From positions 806,001 through 870,000 of the forward strand of contig NC_013922.1 of NCBI RefSeq assembly GCF_000025625.1: 64,000 bases of DNA. Reading direction: 5' to 3'. Origin of the DNA: Natrialba magadii ATCC 43099 (lineage in GTDB: Archaea; Halobacteriota; Halobacteria; Halobacteriales; Natrialbaceae). Position numbers and translations under genes: made by a program. This document shows positions 42,560 through 51,458 of the stretch, one piece after another; the first letter of the stretch is position 1; every line of letters starts with the position of its first letter. The notes under the pieces were generated by a model, which saw nothing but the letters and a program-made list of their open reading frames with translations, was not told where the DNA came from and did no database searches.

Positions 42560-43057
42560 TTACGATCGCTGCGTTGCCGAGCCGATTTCGAAAATTTCCT
42601 CGTAGAGCGTCGCTGCGAGCTGGTCCATGTTGTCCGCGGCCTCGCTTGCGTCCATCGAGTCGCCGACGCCCTGCCACTCCACCGAGAGTCGAGACAGTGG
42701 GACGAGGGCAATGCCGCCGATCGTGATCGTACCATCTGGGGTGTGGACGGTCCACTCCGTTCGCATGCCATCGGAGGATTTCGTGACGTCTTCGATCGCA
42801 CCGCCGGCCTCGATCCAGCGGTCGACGAGCCCGTCGGTGATACGGCGCAGTTTTCGCTCACCGAGGACGTGCACGACGATACCGGCACCGGCAAGAAGCA
42901 CGAACGCGGCGACAGCGAGCGGAACGCCGCCGTAGGGGACGTTCACCGACGCCGCGAGGCCGGCGATCACGACGATCAGACCGAGCACGCGCGCGTCGAG
43001 TGCGCTGGGGACCGTTCCGCTCCAGGCGGCCTCCTGGGGTGACTGTTCGAGTTGCAT
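42560..43057 (-). CDS. Two-pass membrane protein with soluble tail
   Basis: This 165-residue protein has two hydrophobic helices at about residues 24-44 and 47-66, then a soluble tail with RTEWTVHTPDGTITIGG and LVPLSRLSVEWQGVGDSMDASEAAD. No family was recognised. It probably faces the cytoplasm with its C-terminal domain. It is 117 bases upstream of the R2-like gene on the same strand, so may share a transcript. Confidence 0.65.
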   Translation of the reverse strand: MQLEQSPQEAAWSGTVPSALDARVLGLIVVIAGLAASVNVPYGGVPLAVAAFVLLAGAGIVVHVLGERKLRRITDGLVDRWIEAGGAIEDVTKSSDGMRTEWTVHTPDGTITIGGIALVPLSRLSVEWQGVGDSMDASEAADNMDQLAATLYEEIFEIGSATQRS

Positions 43058-43331
43058 CTATCGGTGGTGAGGACGACTAGCGGGTAGGTCTTCCCCTGTC
43101 TCGTTGTATCCTTTATGCGCCCTCGCCTGCTCTCTCCGTTCTCATGTGACAATAGATTTTCATGTGCTACTCACTTCTTATGTGTCACTCATCGCTCTCA
43201 CTCCGCTCACATGCTACTCCGCCACTCTCGCTCCTCACCCACGTGACACTCGCCGCTCTTGCTCACCACTACTGCGACACTCGCCCAGTCGACAAACGCT
43301 ATGTGGGGTCCGTGTGATGTGTGGTCATATC

Positions 43332-45020
43332 ATGAGTTGGACGGTGATGCCGACGTTCGACGACTACGACCGTGCTCGCGAGGAGTTCGAGTGGGACCTC
43401 CCAGACGACTTTAACCCGGCTGTCGACTTCCTTCGCAAACACGACGATACAAGCCGTGTCGCACTCCGATACGAGCGACCCGGCGAAAGCGACAAGGAAG
43501 ATGGAAACGGCGACAGCGAAACGCACTCCACCGAGGACACCATCGAGACGTACACGTTCGACGACCTCGACGACCGTTCGGACCGGCTCGCCGCCGCACT
43601 CGCCGACCTCGGCGTCGAGGCCGGCGATCGCGTGGGCGTCGTCGTCCCGCAGAAACCCCAGAACCCGATCACCCACCTCGCAAACTGGAAACTCGGCGCG
43701 GTGTCAGTGCCGCTTACCGTTCTCTTTGGCCGGGACGCACTCCAGTACCGCCTCGAGGACAGCGAGGCCACCGCCGTCGTCGTCGATCCGAGCGTCCGCG
43801 GAACCATCGAGGAAATTCGTGACGAGTGTCCCGCACTCGAGTCCGTGATCGAACTCGGCACCGCCGACTCGGTCGACGGCGATGCGTACGCCTTCGACGA
43901 GTTGCTCGCTTCGCACGAGCCAGGGATCGAGGTCTACGATGCGACGCCGGAGACGCCGTCAGCGATTATGTACACGAGCGGGTCGACGGGGCCGCCGAAG
44001 GGTGTCCTCCACAGTCACGCGCTGTGGCTCGGCCGTGCTGCGGCGGCGTACAACTATTTCGAGCAGGGGCTCGCGGAGGGCGAGGCGACGCTGTGGACGC
44101 CCGCGGACTGGGCCTGGGGCGCTGCACTCGGCGGGACGCTCTTCGCCGCGTGGCACCACGGCTGTACGATCGTCGGCTGGCCGCGGGAGGGGTTCGACCC
44201 CGAGGCGGCTTACGACCTCATGGAACGCCACGGGGTAACCAAGGCGTTCATGCCACCGACCGCGCTCCGGATGCTGATGGGCGTCGACGATCCCGAGGGG
44301 CAGTTCGATCTTGCACTCGAGACGTTCGCCTCAGCGGGTGAGCCGCTGACTCCGGAGGTGGTCGACTGGGTGCAGGAGACGTTCGCCAATGTGGGGATCA
44401 ACGACTTCTACGGGCAGACGGAGCTCAATCTGGTCGTCGGCAACTCCTCGTGGTTCGAGACGCGGCCGGGGAGTATGGGCAAGCCGTTCCCGGGCTACGA
44501 GGTGGCGATTCTCGATCCTGATTCCGAGGAACGGGTGCCGGAGGGCGAGGTGGGCGAGTTAGCCGTCAAGCCGGACGATCGGCGGGTTTTCTTCAACGAG
44601 TACTGGGGGTTTCCGGAGAAGACGGCAGCCAAGCAGACGGAGAGCGGCTGGTTCCGGACGGGCGACCTCGTCGAACGTGACGACGAGGGCTACCTGTGGT
44701 TCGTCTCGCGGACCGACGACGTGATCCTCACCAGCGGCTACCGTGTCGGTCCGATGGAAGTCGAGGAGGCAATCCTCCACCATGACGCCGTCGAACAGGT
44801 CGGCGTCGTCGGCGTCCCGGACGAAACCCGCGGCGAGGCGATCAAAGCATTCGTCCAGCCTGCCACTGCGGTGGCGGATGCGGCGAAACTCCGCGAAGAA
44901 ATCCGCACCCTCGTCCGCGAGCGCCTCGCGGAGTACGAATACCCACAGGAGATCGAATTCGTCGACGAACTTCCGACCACCACGACCGGCAAGATCCGGC
45001 GGCGGTCGCTTCGCGACTAG
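43332..45020 (+). CDS. Acyl-CoA synthetase (AMP-forming)
   Basis: This 562-residue ligase activates a carboxylic acid with ATP and CoA. Family marks in order: the linker and core start, IMYTSGSTGPPKGVLHSH (P-loop-like A3), FYGQTELNLVVGN (A5), GWFRTGDLVERDDEGYLWFVSRTDDVILTSGYRVGPMEVEEAI (A7-A8; hinge) and TTTGKIRRRSLRD with the catalytic Lys. It resembles acetyl- and medium-chain acyl-CoA synthetases. ATG 43332 was chosen; the frame opens earlier at 43104 in repeat-like DNA. It is followed by an SDR at 45187. It probably feeds the acyl-CoA genes of the window. Confidence 0.93.
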   Translation: MSWTVMPTFDDYDRAREEFEWDLPDDFNPAVDFLRKHDDTSRVALRYERPGESDKEDGNGDSETHSTEDTIETYTFDDLDDRSDRLAAALADLGVEAGDRVGVVVPQKPQNPITHLANWKLGAVSVPLTVLFGRDALQYRLEDSEATAVVVDPSVRGTIEEIRDECPALESVIELGTADSVDGDAYAFDELLASHEPGIEVYDATPETPSAIMYTSGSTGPPKGVLHSHALWLGRAAAAYNYFEQGLAEGEATLWTPADWAWGAALGGTLFAAWHHGCTIVGWPREGFDPEAAYDLMERHGVTKAFMPPTALRMLMGVDDPEGQFDLALETFASAGEPLTPEVVDWVQETFANVGINDFYGQTELNLVVGNSSWFETRPGSMGKPFPGYEVAILDPDSEERVPEGEVGELAVKPDDRRVFFNEYWGFPEKTAAKQTESGWFRTGDLVERDDEGYLWFVSRTDDVILTSGYRVGPMEVEEAILHHDAVEQVGVVGVPDETRGEAIKAFVQPATAVADAAKLREEIRTLVRERLAEYEYPQEIEFVDELPTTTTGKIRRRSLRD

Positions 45021-45186
45021 GTTGGGAGGGCGGCTAGCGGAATGAGAGGGAGAGGGGAGAGCTATTTCGGGCGTGTCGAACGGGCACTCGAGTTACCCCA
45101 ACTGGACCCCGTTCCGACCGGTCCCAGCTGCGCTCTGAACTCTCCCCGTGGCGTAAGTTTATACTGATGCCGACAGATGATCGGGT

Positions 45187-46065
45187 ATGGCACTCCAGAA
45201 ACCGGACCTCTCCGGACAGACGGCGTTCATCACCGGAACGACTCGTGGCATCGGCAAGGAAATCGCCCTCGCGCTGGCCGAGCAGGGCTGTAACATCGTT
45301 TCAACGGGGAAGACGAGCGAGAAAGACGCAGACGAGAGCGAAGACGGGAGTGGCCCGGACCTCGAAGGGTCGATCGAGCAGACGGCCCGCGAGGCGCGCG
45401 AACACGGCGTCGAGGCGCTGCCGATCCAGCTCGACGTTCGGAGCGAGGAGGCGGTCAACGCTGCAGCCGAGCGCGCTATCGACGAATTCGGTGAGGTCAA
45501 CATCGTCATCAACAACGCGAGCGCGATTCAGTTGCTGACGGTGGAGGATCTGCCGCCGAACCGGTTCGATCTCATGACTGACGTCAACATCCGCGGCACC
45601 TACCTCGTCTCGCGAGCCTTCGCCGGCCACCTTCGGGAGGTCGAGAACGCCTGGCTGTTGACCAACGCGCCGCCGGTCAAGATCGACCGTGCACCCGGCG
45701 AAGCGCCCTACGCGTGGTCCAAGCTTGGTATGTCGTTCCTGACGCTCTCGATGGCGAGCGAACTCGGCGACGGCAACGTCGGCTGCAACACCTTCTGGCC
45801 CGTGACGGCGATCGATACGCGTGCGACGCGGTACTTCGGACTCGGCACGGAGGACGACTGGCGGACGCCCGAGATCGTTTCCGACACGGTACTCGAGATC
45901 CTCTCGCGTGATCCGGCCTCGTTCACTGGGAACGCGGTGTACGACGAAGAGCTACTGCAGGAGGCTGGCGTCGAGGACTTCTCGCGGTACAACCTCACCG
46001 AGGGCGATCCAGCGCCGGGGTCGGCGCAGTTGTTCGATCCGGAGTATAGCCGGTCGGACGAGTAA
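45187..46065 (+). CDS. SDR oxidoreductase, HSDL2-like
   Basis: This 292-residue short-chain dehydrogenase has TAFITGTTRGIGKEIALALAE at the N-terminus, IVINNASAIQL (NNA), and YAWSKLGMSFLTLSMA (Tyr-x-x-x-Lys with Lys and a helix). The Ser of the triad position reads LTNAPPVKI instead of SxPP, as in HSDL2-type proteins (LSPP), with Asn in place of Ser. It has an inserted acidic loop (SEKDADESEDGSGPD). HSDL2-like proteins are linked to lipid metabolism. It lies about 170 bases after the acyl-CoA synthetase on the same strand, so both may act on fatty acids. Confidence 0.85.
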   Translation: MALQKPDLSGQTAFITGTTRGIGKEIALALAEQGCNIVSTGKTSEKDADESEDGSGPDLEGSIEQTAREAREHGVEALPIQLDVRSEEAVNAAAERAIDEFGEVNIVINNASAIQLLTVEDLPPNRFDLMTDVNIRGTYLVSRAFAGHLREVENAWLLTNAPPVKIDRAPGEAPYAWSKLGMSFLTLSMASELGDGNVGCNTFWPVTAIDTRATRYFGLGTEDDWRTPEIVSDTVLEILSRDPASFTGNAVYDEELLQEAGVEDFSRYNLTEGDPAPGSAQLFDPEYSRSDE

Positions 46066-46207
46066 CCCATTGAATTGGGGTGTATCGGTACCGTTTGGGG
46101 ACGGCACTGCCAATGCAGGTACGTTCATTATTTCTGCGGGAGGTGACAACTCTCCCATGGTTTCAATCGACGAACGGTGTGGCGCGGTTTCAGGAGGGCG
46201 GCGATAG

Positions 46208-47203
46208 ATGTGCACACGACTGGTGTATCTCGGCGAGGAGGGGCGCGTCCTCACGGCTCGCTCGATGGACTGGGGCGAAGATATCGGGAGCAACATCTGG
46301 ACGCTCCCGCGCGGCATGGAGCGGACCGGGCAGGTCGGCCCGACCTCGATGGAGTGGACGGCAGAGTACGGCAGCGTCGTCACGACCGCCTACGATATCG
46401 CCACCACTGACGGAATGAACGAGGCCGGCCTGGTTGCGAACCTGCTGTGGCTCCCTGAATCGGAGTACCCTGACTGGGACGGCGAGGAAGAAGCCATGGC
46501 GATCTCGCTGTGGGCGCAGTACATGCTCGACAACTTCGAAACCGTCGCAGACGCCGTCGAACACGCCCAACAGAAGGAGTTCGTCGTCGTCACCGAGCAG
46601 GTCCCCGGACAGGACAGACTGGCGGCGCTGCATCTCTCCCTCTCGGACGCGACCGGCGACAGTGCGATCATGGAGTACGTCGACGGCGAACTCACCATCC
46701 ACCACAGCCGGGAGTATCAGGTGATGACGAACTCGCCGACGTTCGACAAGCAACTCGCGCTAGCCGAGTACTGGAGTGAAATCGGTGGGACAGTCATGTT
46801 ACCCGGAACGAACCGTCCAGCAGACCGATTCGTGCGGGCGCGGTTCTACGTTGATGCCGTGCCGAGCGTCGAGGACCGTCGTACCGCGACCGCCAGCGCG
46901 TTCGGCGTGATTCGAAACGCCTCAGTGCCGTACGGCATCAGCACGCCGGACGAACCCCACATTTCCTCGACGCGCTGGCGAACCGTCGCGGACCACAAGG
47001 ACGGCATCTACTACTTCGAGTCGGCACTCATGCCCAACGCCTTCTGGGTCGAACTCGACGAACTCGAGTTCGCTGCCGGCTCCGGGGCGCGAACCCTCCA
47101 ACTCGGTCCCAACCAGTCGAACGCGTTCGCCGGCGACGTCTCGGGCCAGCTAGAGCCCCACGAACCGTTCGTCTTCCTCGGCCCCGAAGCGGCGACTGGG
47201 TGA
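46208..47203 (+). CDS. Choloylglycine-hydrolase-family amidase (Ntn)
   Basis: This 331-residue amidase of the linear C-N hydrolase type (penicillin V acylase/bile salt hydrolase) has the N-terminal nucleophile Cys2 in MCTRLVYLGEEG, exposed after Met removal. Next come LTARSMDWGEDIG (Arg and Asp), YDIATTDGMNEAGLVANLLWL, and an Asn-rich pocket NSPTFDKQL (NSP) and later an active Arg. It probably hydrolyses an acyl-amide; possible substrates are acyl-homoserine lactones or N-acyl amino acids. It lacks a signal peptide and so is cytoplasmic. It has its own start just after a short spacer. Confidence 0.88.
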   Translation: MCTRLVYLGEEGRVLTARSMDWGEDIGSNIWTLPRGMERTGQVGPTSMEWTAEYGSVVTTAYDIATTDGMNEAGLVANLLWLPESEYPDWDGEEEAMAISLWAQYMLDNFETVADAVEHAQQKEFVVVTEQVPGQDRLAALHLSLSDATGDSAIMEYVDGELTIHHSREYQVMTNSPTFDKQLALAEYWSEIGGTVMLPGTNRPADRFVRARFYVDAVPSVEDRRTATASAFGVIRNASVPYGISTPDEPHISSTRWRTVADHKDGIYYFESALMPNAFWVELDELEFAAGSGARTLQLGPNQSNAFAGDVSGQLEPHEPFVFLGPEAATG

Positions 47204-47295
47204 GCGGGCACACCGCCGTCTCCGCGTAGCCCGGCAGCACACCAGCGATCCGACAGCTCAGTGTATTTATACACCTGCAGCGTACTGTCCGGGCA

Positions 47296-47559
47296 ATGTA
47301 TCTGGCTCAACTGGTCAACAGTGCGGATGTCCTGCTGGCCTCGCTGCTCGCGCTCATCGCATTCGCGGTCGTAGGCGGGAGCGTCACGCTGAACGCGAGA
47401 CATCACCGCGTGGCGAATCCACCAGCGTGGGGACTGACGCTGTTCGCCGTACTCCTCCTCGCCACAGTCATGACCGGCCTTCGTGGTGCTGTCCTGTTCG
47501 GCCTCCTCCTCGTCGGTCTCTATCTTGCCGTGCGGCGTGATACCCGTCGTGCGAGGTAA
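47296..47559 (+). CDS. Small membrane protein, multiple helices
   Basis: This 87-residue protein is mostly hydrophobic, with helices at about 4-24, 39-60 and 62-80. A TATA-like GTATTTATAC (about 47262-47271) lies 25-35 bases upstream of ATG 47296. No family was recognised. It is followed by a small zinc-finger gene (47630). Confidence 0.65.
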   Translation: MYLAQLVNSADVLLASLLALIAFAVVGGSVTLNARHHRVANPPAWGLTLFAVLLLATVMTGLRGAVLFGLLLVGLYLAVRRDTRRAR

Positions 47560-47629
47560 CGTAACACTTGAAGCGTGCACAGGTGTACTCGAGTTCCTTT
47601 CTGGCTGGCGGTGTTCTGGTCGGTATCGA

Positions 47630-47911
47630 ATGGGAGGATTTGATTTTGATGCTGGCTCCGATTCTGGTTCTGACACCGGTTCAAATACCGACCCAGACGC
47701 ACACGAGTACGCCGGCGACATCCGCTGGGGATGGTGCTGTCCGCGCTGTGAGCGGGACGTCTCGGTGACGAGAGATCCGCACTCGGAGACGTTCGTCTGG
47801 GCGTGTCCGGACGAGGAGTGTCCGGCCGTTGGCTTCGGTTTTCAGTCACGCCGACGCGCACGGATCGCACTACGTGAGTATCGCGAGCGGTATCAGCAGA
47901 TCTATCGCTGA
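47630..47911 (+). CDS. Small zinc-finger protein
   Basis: This 93-residue protein has an acidic Ser/Asp-rich N-terminal third (DAGSDSGSDTGSNTD) and a zinc-finger-like core: CCPRCERD...WACPDEECPAVGF, i.e. CxxC and CxxxxC pairs. A basic C-terminus follows (RRRARIALREYRERY). It may bind nucleic acid. ATG 47630 was chosen because the upstream frame from 47483 overlaps the membrane gene. No name recognised. Confidence 0.65.
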   Translation: MGGFDFDAGSDSGSDTGSNTDPDAHEYAGDIRWGWCCPRCERDVSVTRDPHSETFVWACPDEECPAVGFGFQSRRRARIALREYRERYQQIYR

Positions 47912-47946
47912 CGGCAGCGATCAGCGGAAGGTGGGTTTTAGCACGA

Positions 47947-49572
47947 TCAGCCAGCGAGCGACGCAGCCGGCTCACCCGGCTCCGCTTCGGCCTCGACGGT
48001 GCCGCCCTCTGACTCCTCGATCACGTACCGCTGGCCGAACATCGGATCGAGCAGGCTGTCCACCTCGCCACGGTCGTCTCGCAACACCGGCGCATCGTCC
48101 GATTCTGGCTCGTCGAGTTTGTTGTCGATCGCACCACTGAGGTCGACCCCCATCGCCGCGGCCCGCTCGTTGTTTCTGGACTCGAGTACTTCCTCGTCGA
48201 ACGCTGGTGCGCTGTCGTCGTTAGTCGCGACGACCTGGATGTTCTGAATCGCGTTCGCGTCCGAGGTGCGGAAGCTGTAGGCCTCGGGGAAGACCTCGTC
48301 GATCGTTTCGTACTGGGCGTGGTAGAACTCGGCTGCTGGGCCGCTCGGCGCGGCGATGACGTTTGCGTGGAGGATGCCGTCGTCGGCCAGTCGGTCCGAG
48401 GCGAGTTCCATGAACTCCACGGTCGTCAGGTGGAACGGGACCTGATCCTTCTTGTAGGCGTCGAGAACGATCACGTCGTAGGTCTCGTCGGTGCTCTGGA
48501 GGAACTGCCGGCCGTCGGTCGCGTAGACGTTCAGGTCGTCGCGCTCGTCGTGGTCCTCGAGTGTGAAGTACTCCTCTGCGGCGTCGGTAACGGCGGGATC
48601 GATTTCGACGACGTCGACGGTCGCATCGTACTGCTCCGCGAAGTCTGTCGGGCCGGTGTAGCCGCCGCCACCGACGAACAGCACCCGCTCAACGTCGTCG
48701 ATATCGTCGGTCATGAGCATCGGCAGGTGAAAGTACTTCGTGTAGGTGAAGACGTGCTCGTCGGGGTCGTCTTTGTTCAGCGCGCTGTGTCGCGCGCCGT
48801 CCAAGTACATCGTCCGGACGTTGTCGTCGTCGACGATCTCGAGTTGCTGGTGTGGCGTCTGGGTTTCGTGGACGATTTCGCCGCGGTGATCGACGTCGAA
48901 GATGGCGGGGCCGCCAGCCGCGGCGAGGACGAGGATGAGTGCGATGAAAACGCTCGCGACGGTTGGTCTGCGGGGCAGACTCGGTGCGACGAGGACGAGT
49001 GCGGTGGCGACGAGCATGAGCCCGAACAGGAGGCCGATCGCGTCGACACCCATGGAGGGAATCAGGATGAACGTCGTCGCACCCGAGCCGACGATGCTTC
49101 CGATGGTGCCGAGCGCGTAAACGTGGCCCGACGCCTCGCCAGTCCCGCGCTTTCGAGAGAGTTCGGCTGCGTAAGGACTGATGAAGCCGAGGAGGTAGGT
49201 CGGCGGCCCGAAGAGGATGATAACCGCAGGCAGTGAGGCATAGCGCGGCGGCAACGCGAGCGTCGAGGTGTACGTGAGAAGCAGGTCGCTCGCGAAAATC
49301 ACCACGGCGACGTAGACCGCAGTCCCGAGCATGAGCCAGCTCATCTCGCGGGTGCTCGCCGTCGCCGCCCGCTTGCCACCTTGCCAGTAGCCGAGGCTCA
49401 GTGCAGCGAGGAGGACGGTCAGAATGCCGCCGACGGTGTAGATATGGTTCCCGAACTGCGGGGCGATCACCCGCACGGCGAGGATCTCAAGTCCCATGCT
49501 CGTGACCCCCGAGACGAAGACGGCGAGTTCGGGTTTCGTCGGGCGATACGCAGCGACCTCCTGGAGGGTCAT
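47947..49572 (-). CDS. Membrane-bound spermidine-synthase-like protein
   Basis: This 541-residue protein has an N-terminal membrane half (about seven hydrophobic helices, residues 15-235; GLEILAVRVIAPQFGNHIYTVGG, LFGPPTYLLGFISPYAAEL) and a cytoplasmic methyltransferase-like half with VLFVGGGGYTGPTDFA (SAM-type loop), VDVVEIDPAVTDAAEEYF and DVIVLDAYKKDQVPFHL. This is the layout of membrane spermidine-synthase-like proteins. In place of the usual YDVIxxD it has YDVIVLDAYK. The function, polyamine aminopropyl transfer or another, is not settled. The start ATG 49572 is right before a strand-opposed gap. Confidence 0.82.
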   Translation of the reverse strand: MTLQEVAAYRPTKPELAVFVSGVTSMGLEILAVRVIAPQFGNHIYTVGGILTVLLAALSLGYWQGGKRAATASTREMSWLMLGTAVYVAVVIFASDLLLTYTSTLALPPRYASLPAVIILFGPPTYLLGFISPYAAELSRKRGTGEASGHVYALGTIGSIVGSGATTFILIPSMGVDAIGLLFGLMLVATALVLVAPSLPRRPTVASVFIALILVLAAAGGPAIFDVDHRGEIVHETQTPHQQLEIVDDDNVRTMYLDGARHSALNKDDPDEHVFTYTKYFHLPMLMTDDIDDVERVLFVGGGGYTGPTDFAEQYDATVDVVEIDPAVTDAAEEYFTLEDHDERDDLNVYATDGRQFLQSTDETYDVIVLDAYKKDQVPFHLTTVEFMELASDRLADDGILHANVIAAPSGPAAEFYHAQYETIDEVFPEAYSFRTSDANAIQNIQVVATNDDSAPAFDEEVLESRNNERAAAMGVDLSGAIDNKLDEPESDDAPVLRDDRGEVDSLLDPMFGQRYVIEESEGGTVEAEAEPGEPAASLAG

Positions 49573-49650
49573 CGTCCGGAATGTGATGGGCCGTCCGTGA
49601 GTACCTGTCGCCTCGGCGCGTCAGCGTGAGTGGGCTGTTCTATAGCGACC

Positions 49651-49887
49651 TTACGACGGACGCGTCATCACATGCGTCAACAAAAAGAGCCCGACCGCGA
49701 CGACGGCGACCGTCGGCAGACTGTACTCGAGTGCCCCCACGAGTGCCGCGCCCCAGACGAGCCACCAGGCGAACAGTCCTGAGAGAATCGCGTTGAGGAC
49801 GATGAGCAGTCGCGGATCGCCTCGGGAGGACTCGAGTCCCTCACGAAAGCCGCCGCGGTCGCCGTCCGTACCGGAATCGCCAGCCAT
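49651..49887 (-). CDS. Small two-pass membrane protein
   Basis: This 78-residue protein has a hydrophilic N-terminus (about 1-25, Gly/Asp/Arg-rich) and two hydrophobic helices (about 27-48 and 53-73; LNAILSGLFAWWLVWGAAL and TVAVVAVGLFLLTHV). It could be co-transcribed with the membrane synthase-like gene downstream (79 bases apart). No family was recognised. Confidence 0.6.
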   Translation of the reverse strand: MAGDSGTDGDRGGFREGLESSRGDPRLLIVLNAILSGLFAWWLVWGAALVGALEYSLPTVAVVAVGLFLLTHVMTRPS

Positions 49888-50023
49888 AGCGCGATAGGGG
49901 AGCGTCAGTCACTTAGCCGTTTCCGTCGTCGGTGCTGCAGTCGCGTCCTCGTCGGGGTCGATTTGCGATGCAGAACACACGTGAGCAGCGGGCTTTATAA
50001 CGCCTCGCTCGAACCGCTGACGT

Positions 50024-50497
50024 ATGCGTGAGGTCACCGTCTCCCGAACGATCGACGTCTCGCCGGCGACACTCCAAAAGCGCCTCGATCCAGCGACGAT
50101 TATCGAGGCGGAGGGGAGCTTCACCGTCGTCGATATCGACGAGGACGAGACGACGGGGGCCACAACTGTCGTCGCCAGCGGTCCCGGGATGCAGCTTCCG
50201 CTGGAGTTCGAAGAACGCGAGGACGCGATCTATTATACGCAAGCAGGTGAACAGGGGCCGTTTTCGCACATGGAGACGTGGCTGGAGTTCGAGTCTATGG
50301 CTGAGCGAATGCAGGGACAGGATCAGCAACAGGGCCGGCAACAGGACCCGCAACAACAGCACTCTCAAACCCACCTCACCCTCCGCTCTGCCGTCTCTCT
50401 CGCCGCTCCGCTCCCGTTCGGCGACCGAATCGCCGCCTGGAAACGCAAGGGCGAACTACAACGCGCACTCGAGACGTTCGCCGAGGAACTCGAGTAA
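50024..50497 (+). CDS. SRPBCC-like (START/polyketide cyclase fold) protein
   Basis: This 157-residue protein begins MREVTVSRTIDVSPATLQKRLDPATIIEAEGSF-like, with the alternating strand pattern and a helix after the first strand that mark the SRPBCC fold. The middle has TTVVASGPGMQLPLEFEEREDAIYYTQ. A Gln-rich linker (about 96-115, QGQDQQQGRQQDPQQQ) interrupts the fold. The C-terminal helix (RIAAWKRKGELQRALETFAEELE) is typical. It may bind a lipid or a hydrophobic ligand. TATA-like TTTATAAC (49994-50001) is about 25 bases upstream. Confidence 0.7.
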   Translation: MREVTVSRTIDVSPATLQKRLDPATIIEAEGSFTVVDIDEDETTGATTVVASGPGMQLPLEFEEREDAIYYTQAGEQGPFSHMETWLEFESMAERMQGQDQQQGRQQDPQQQHSQTHLTLRSAVSLAAPLPFGDRIAAWKRKGELQRALETFAEELE

Positions 50498-50545
50498 CGC
50501 CAGGTGGAGAGTGAGAGCAACGAGGGCTGGTGGACGGCGAAGTGA

Positions 50546-51193
50546 TTAACTACGGCGGCGACCGGCGACCTGACTGAGAACGAGTCGATGGTCGTCCGCA
50601 CACGCGAACGTTGTGAGGACGAACAGCGTCGTGATGATGGTGCCGAGGGTGAGTCCTGAGATGGGGAGCAGACCAAACGCGGCGGCGAGGAGCAGGCCGA
50701 CGCTCGCCGTCGCAGTCGCTATGTAGTAGGTTTCGTCGGTATCGATTCGCCCGTCGAGGCGGGACCATAGCGACTCGCTCTCGTCGGCTGGTGCGTCAGT
50801 CATTGTAACCTCGAGATACGGCCTGAAGGTTTCGAGGTGCGCACCGGGGCGGATGATGCCGCGCGATTTGTTGTACTCGATGACGCCTGCCTTATCGAGT
50901 TTTGGCAGGTGAGACTGATACAGCGGGATGTAGACGCGCTGGCGCTGCGTAGAGGTTAGTTTAGCGACAGTAGTGTCGTGCTCGCGAGCGGCGACGTGCT
51001 CTGCGAGATTCCCCATCTTGACGGTTCCCTCGCTATCCAATACGTATCGGATCGCCTCCCGCCTGCGCGACGTCTGGAGGATATGGAAGACGTCGTCATC
51101 GGAGAGGGGTGTCGATTCCTCCGCGGCCTCGTCCGGCGGGGATGCCGACTCCGTCTCAGGGTCGCCAGCGGTTGGGCGGTCGGTGATGCTCAT
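50546..51193 (-). CDS. DUF7344-type HTH membrane regulator
   Basis: This 215-residue protein has an N-terminal DUF7344 domain (about residues 28-125: LSDDDVFHILQTSRRREAI, NLAEHVAAREH, RVYIPLYQSHLPKLDKAGVI), which is a winged-helix, and two C-terminal membrane helices (about 160-185 and 188-205). Haloarchaeal DUF7344 proteins are thought to be membrane-tethered regulators. It is convergent with the SRPBCC-like gene and has a long upstream region without a gene (51194-51458). Confidence 0.85.
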   Translation of the reverse strand: MSITDRPTAGDPETESASPPDEAAEESTPLSDDDVFHILQTSRRREAIRYVLDSEGTVKMGNLAEHVAAREHDTTVAKLTSTQRQRVYIPLYQSHLPKLDKAGVIEYNKSRGIIRPGAHLETFRPYLEVTMTDAPADESESLWSRLDGRIDTDETYYIATATASVGLLLAAAFGLLPISGLTLGTIITTLFVLTTFACADDHRLVLSQVAGRRRS

Positions 51194-51458
51194 ACTATCT
51201 ACTCCGGTGGGGCGAACTGCGACTACCTAAATGTTGTTGTACGTCATGTCGTGAAAAACAGTAAAAGTTGCAATACGTTTCAAAAGTCAGACTGTCGCTG
51301 TTAATCGCTCATTAGTCCCATAATCGTATTGTTAGTGGTGTATTGGTGCCCCTAACAGTTTCATAAGGAGATACGATACGGCAAGTCTTCTTGCCAAAGA
51401 TAGGACATTCATACACTTTTGAACCTCGTCGGTCGTGGCCGTTCAGAACGGCTGATAG

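Noticed and set aside
51380-51395. Hairpin GGCAAG-TCTT-CTTGCC near the CobW gene
   Set aside because: Not followed by a T-run in either direction that would support a terminator, and the arms are only 6 bases.
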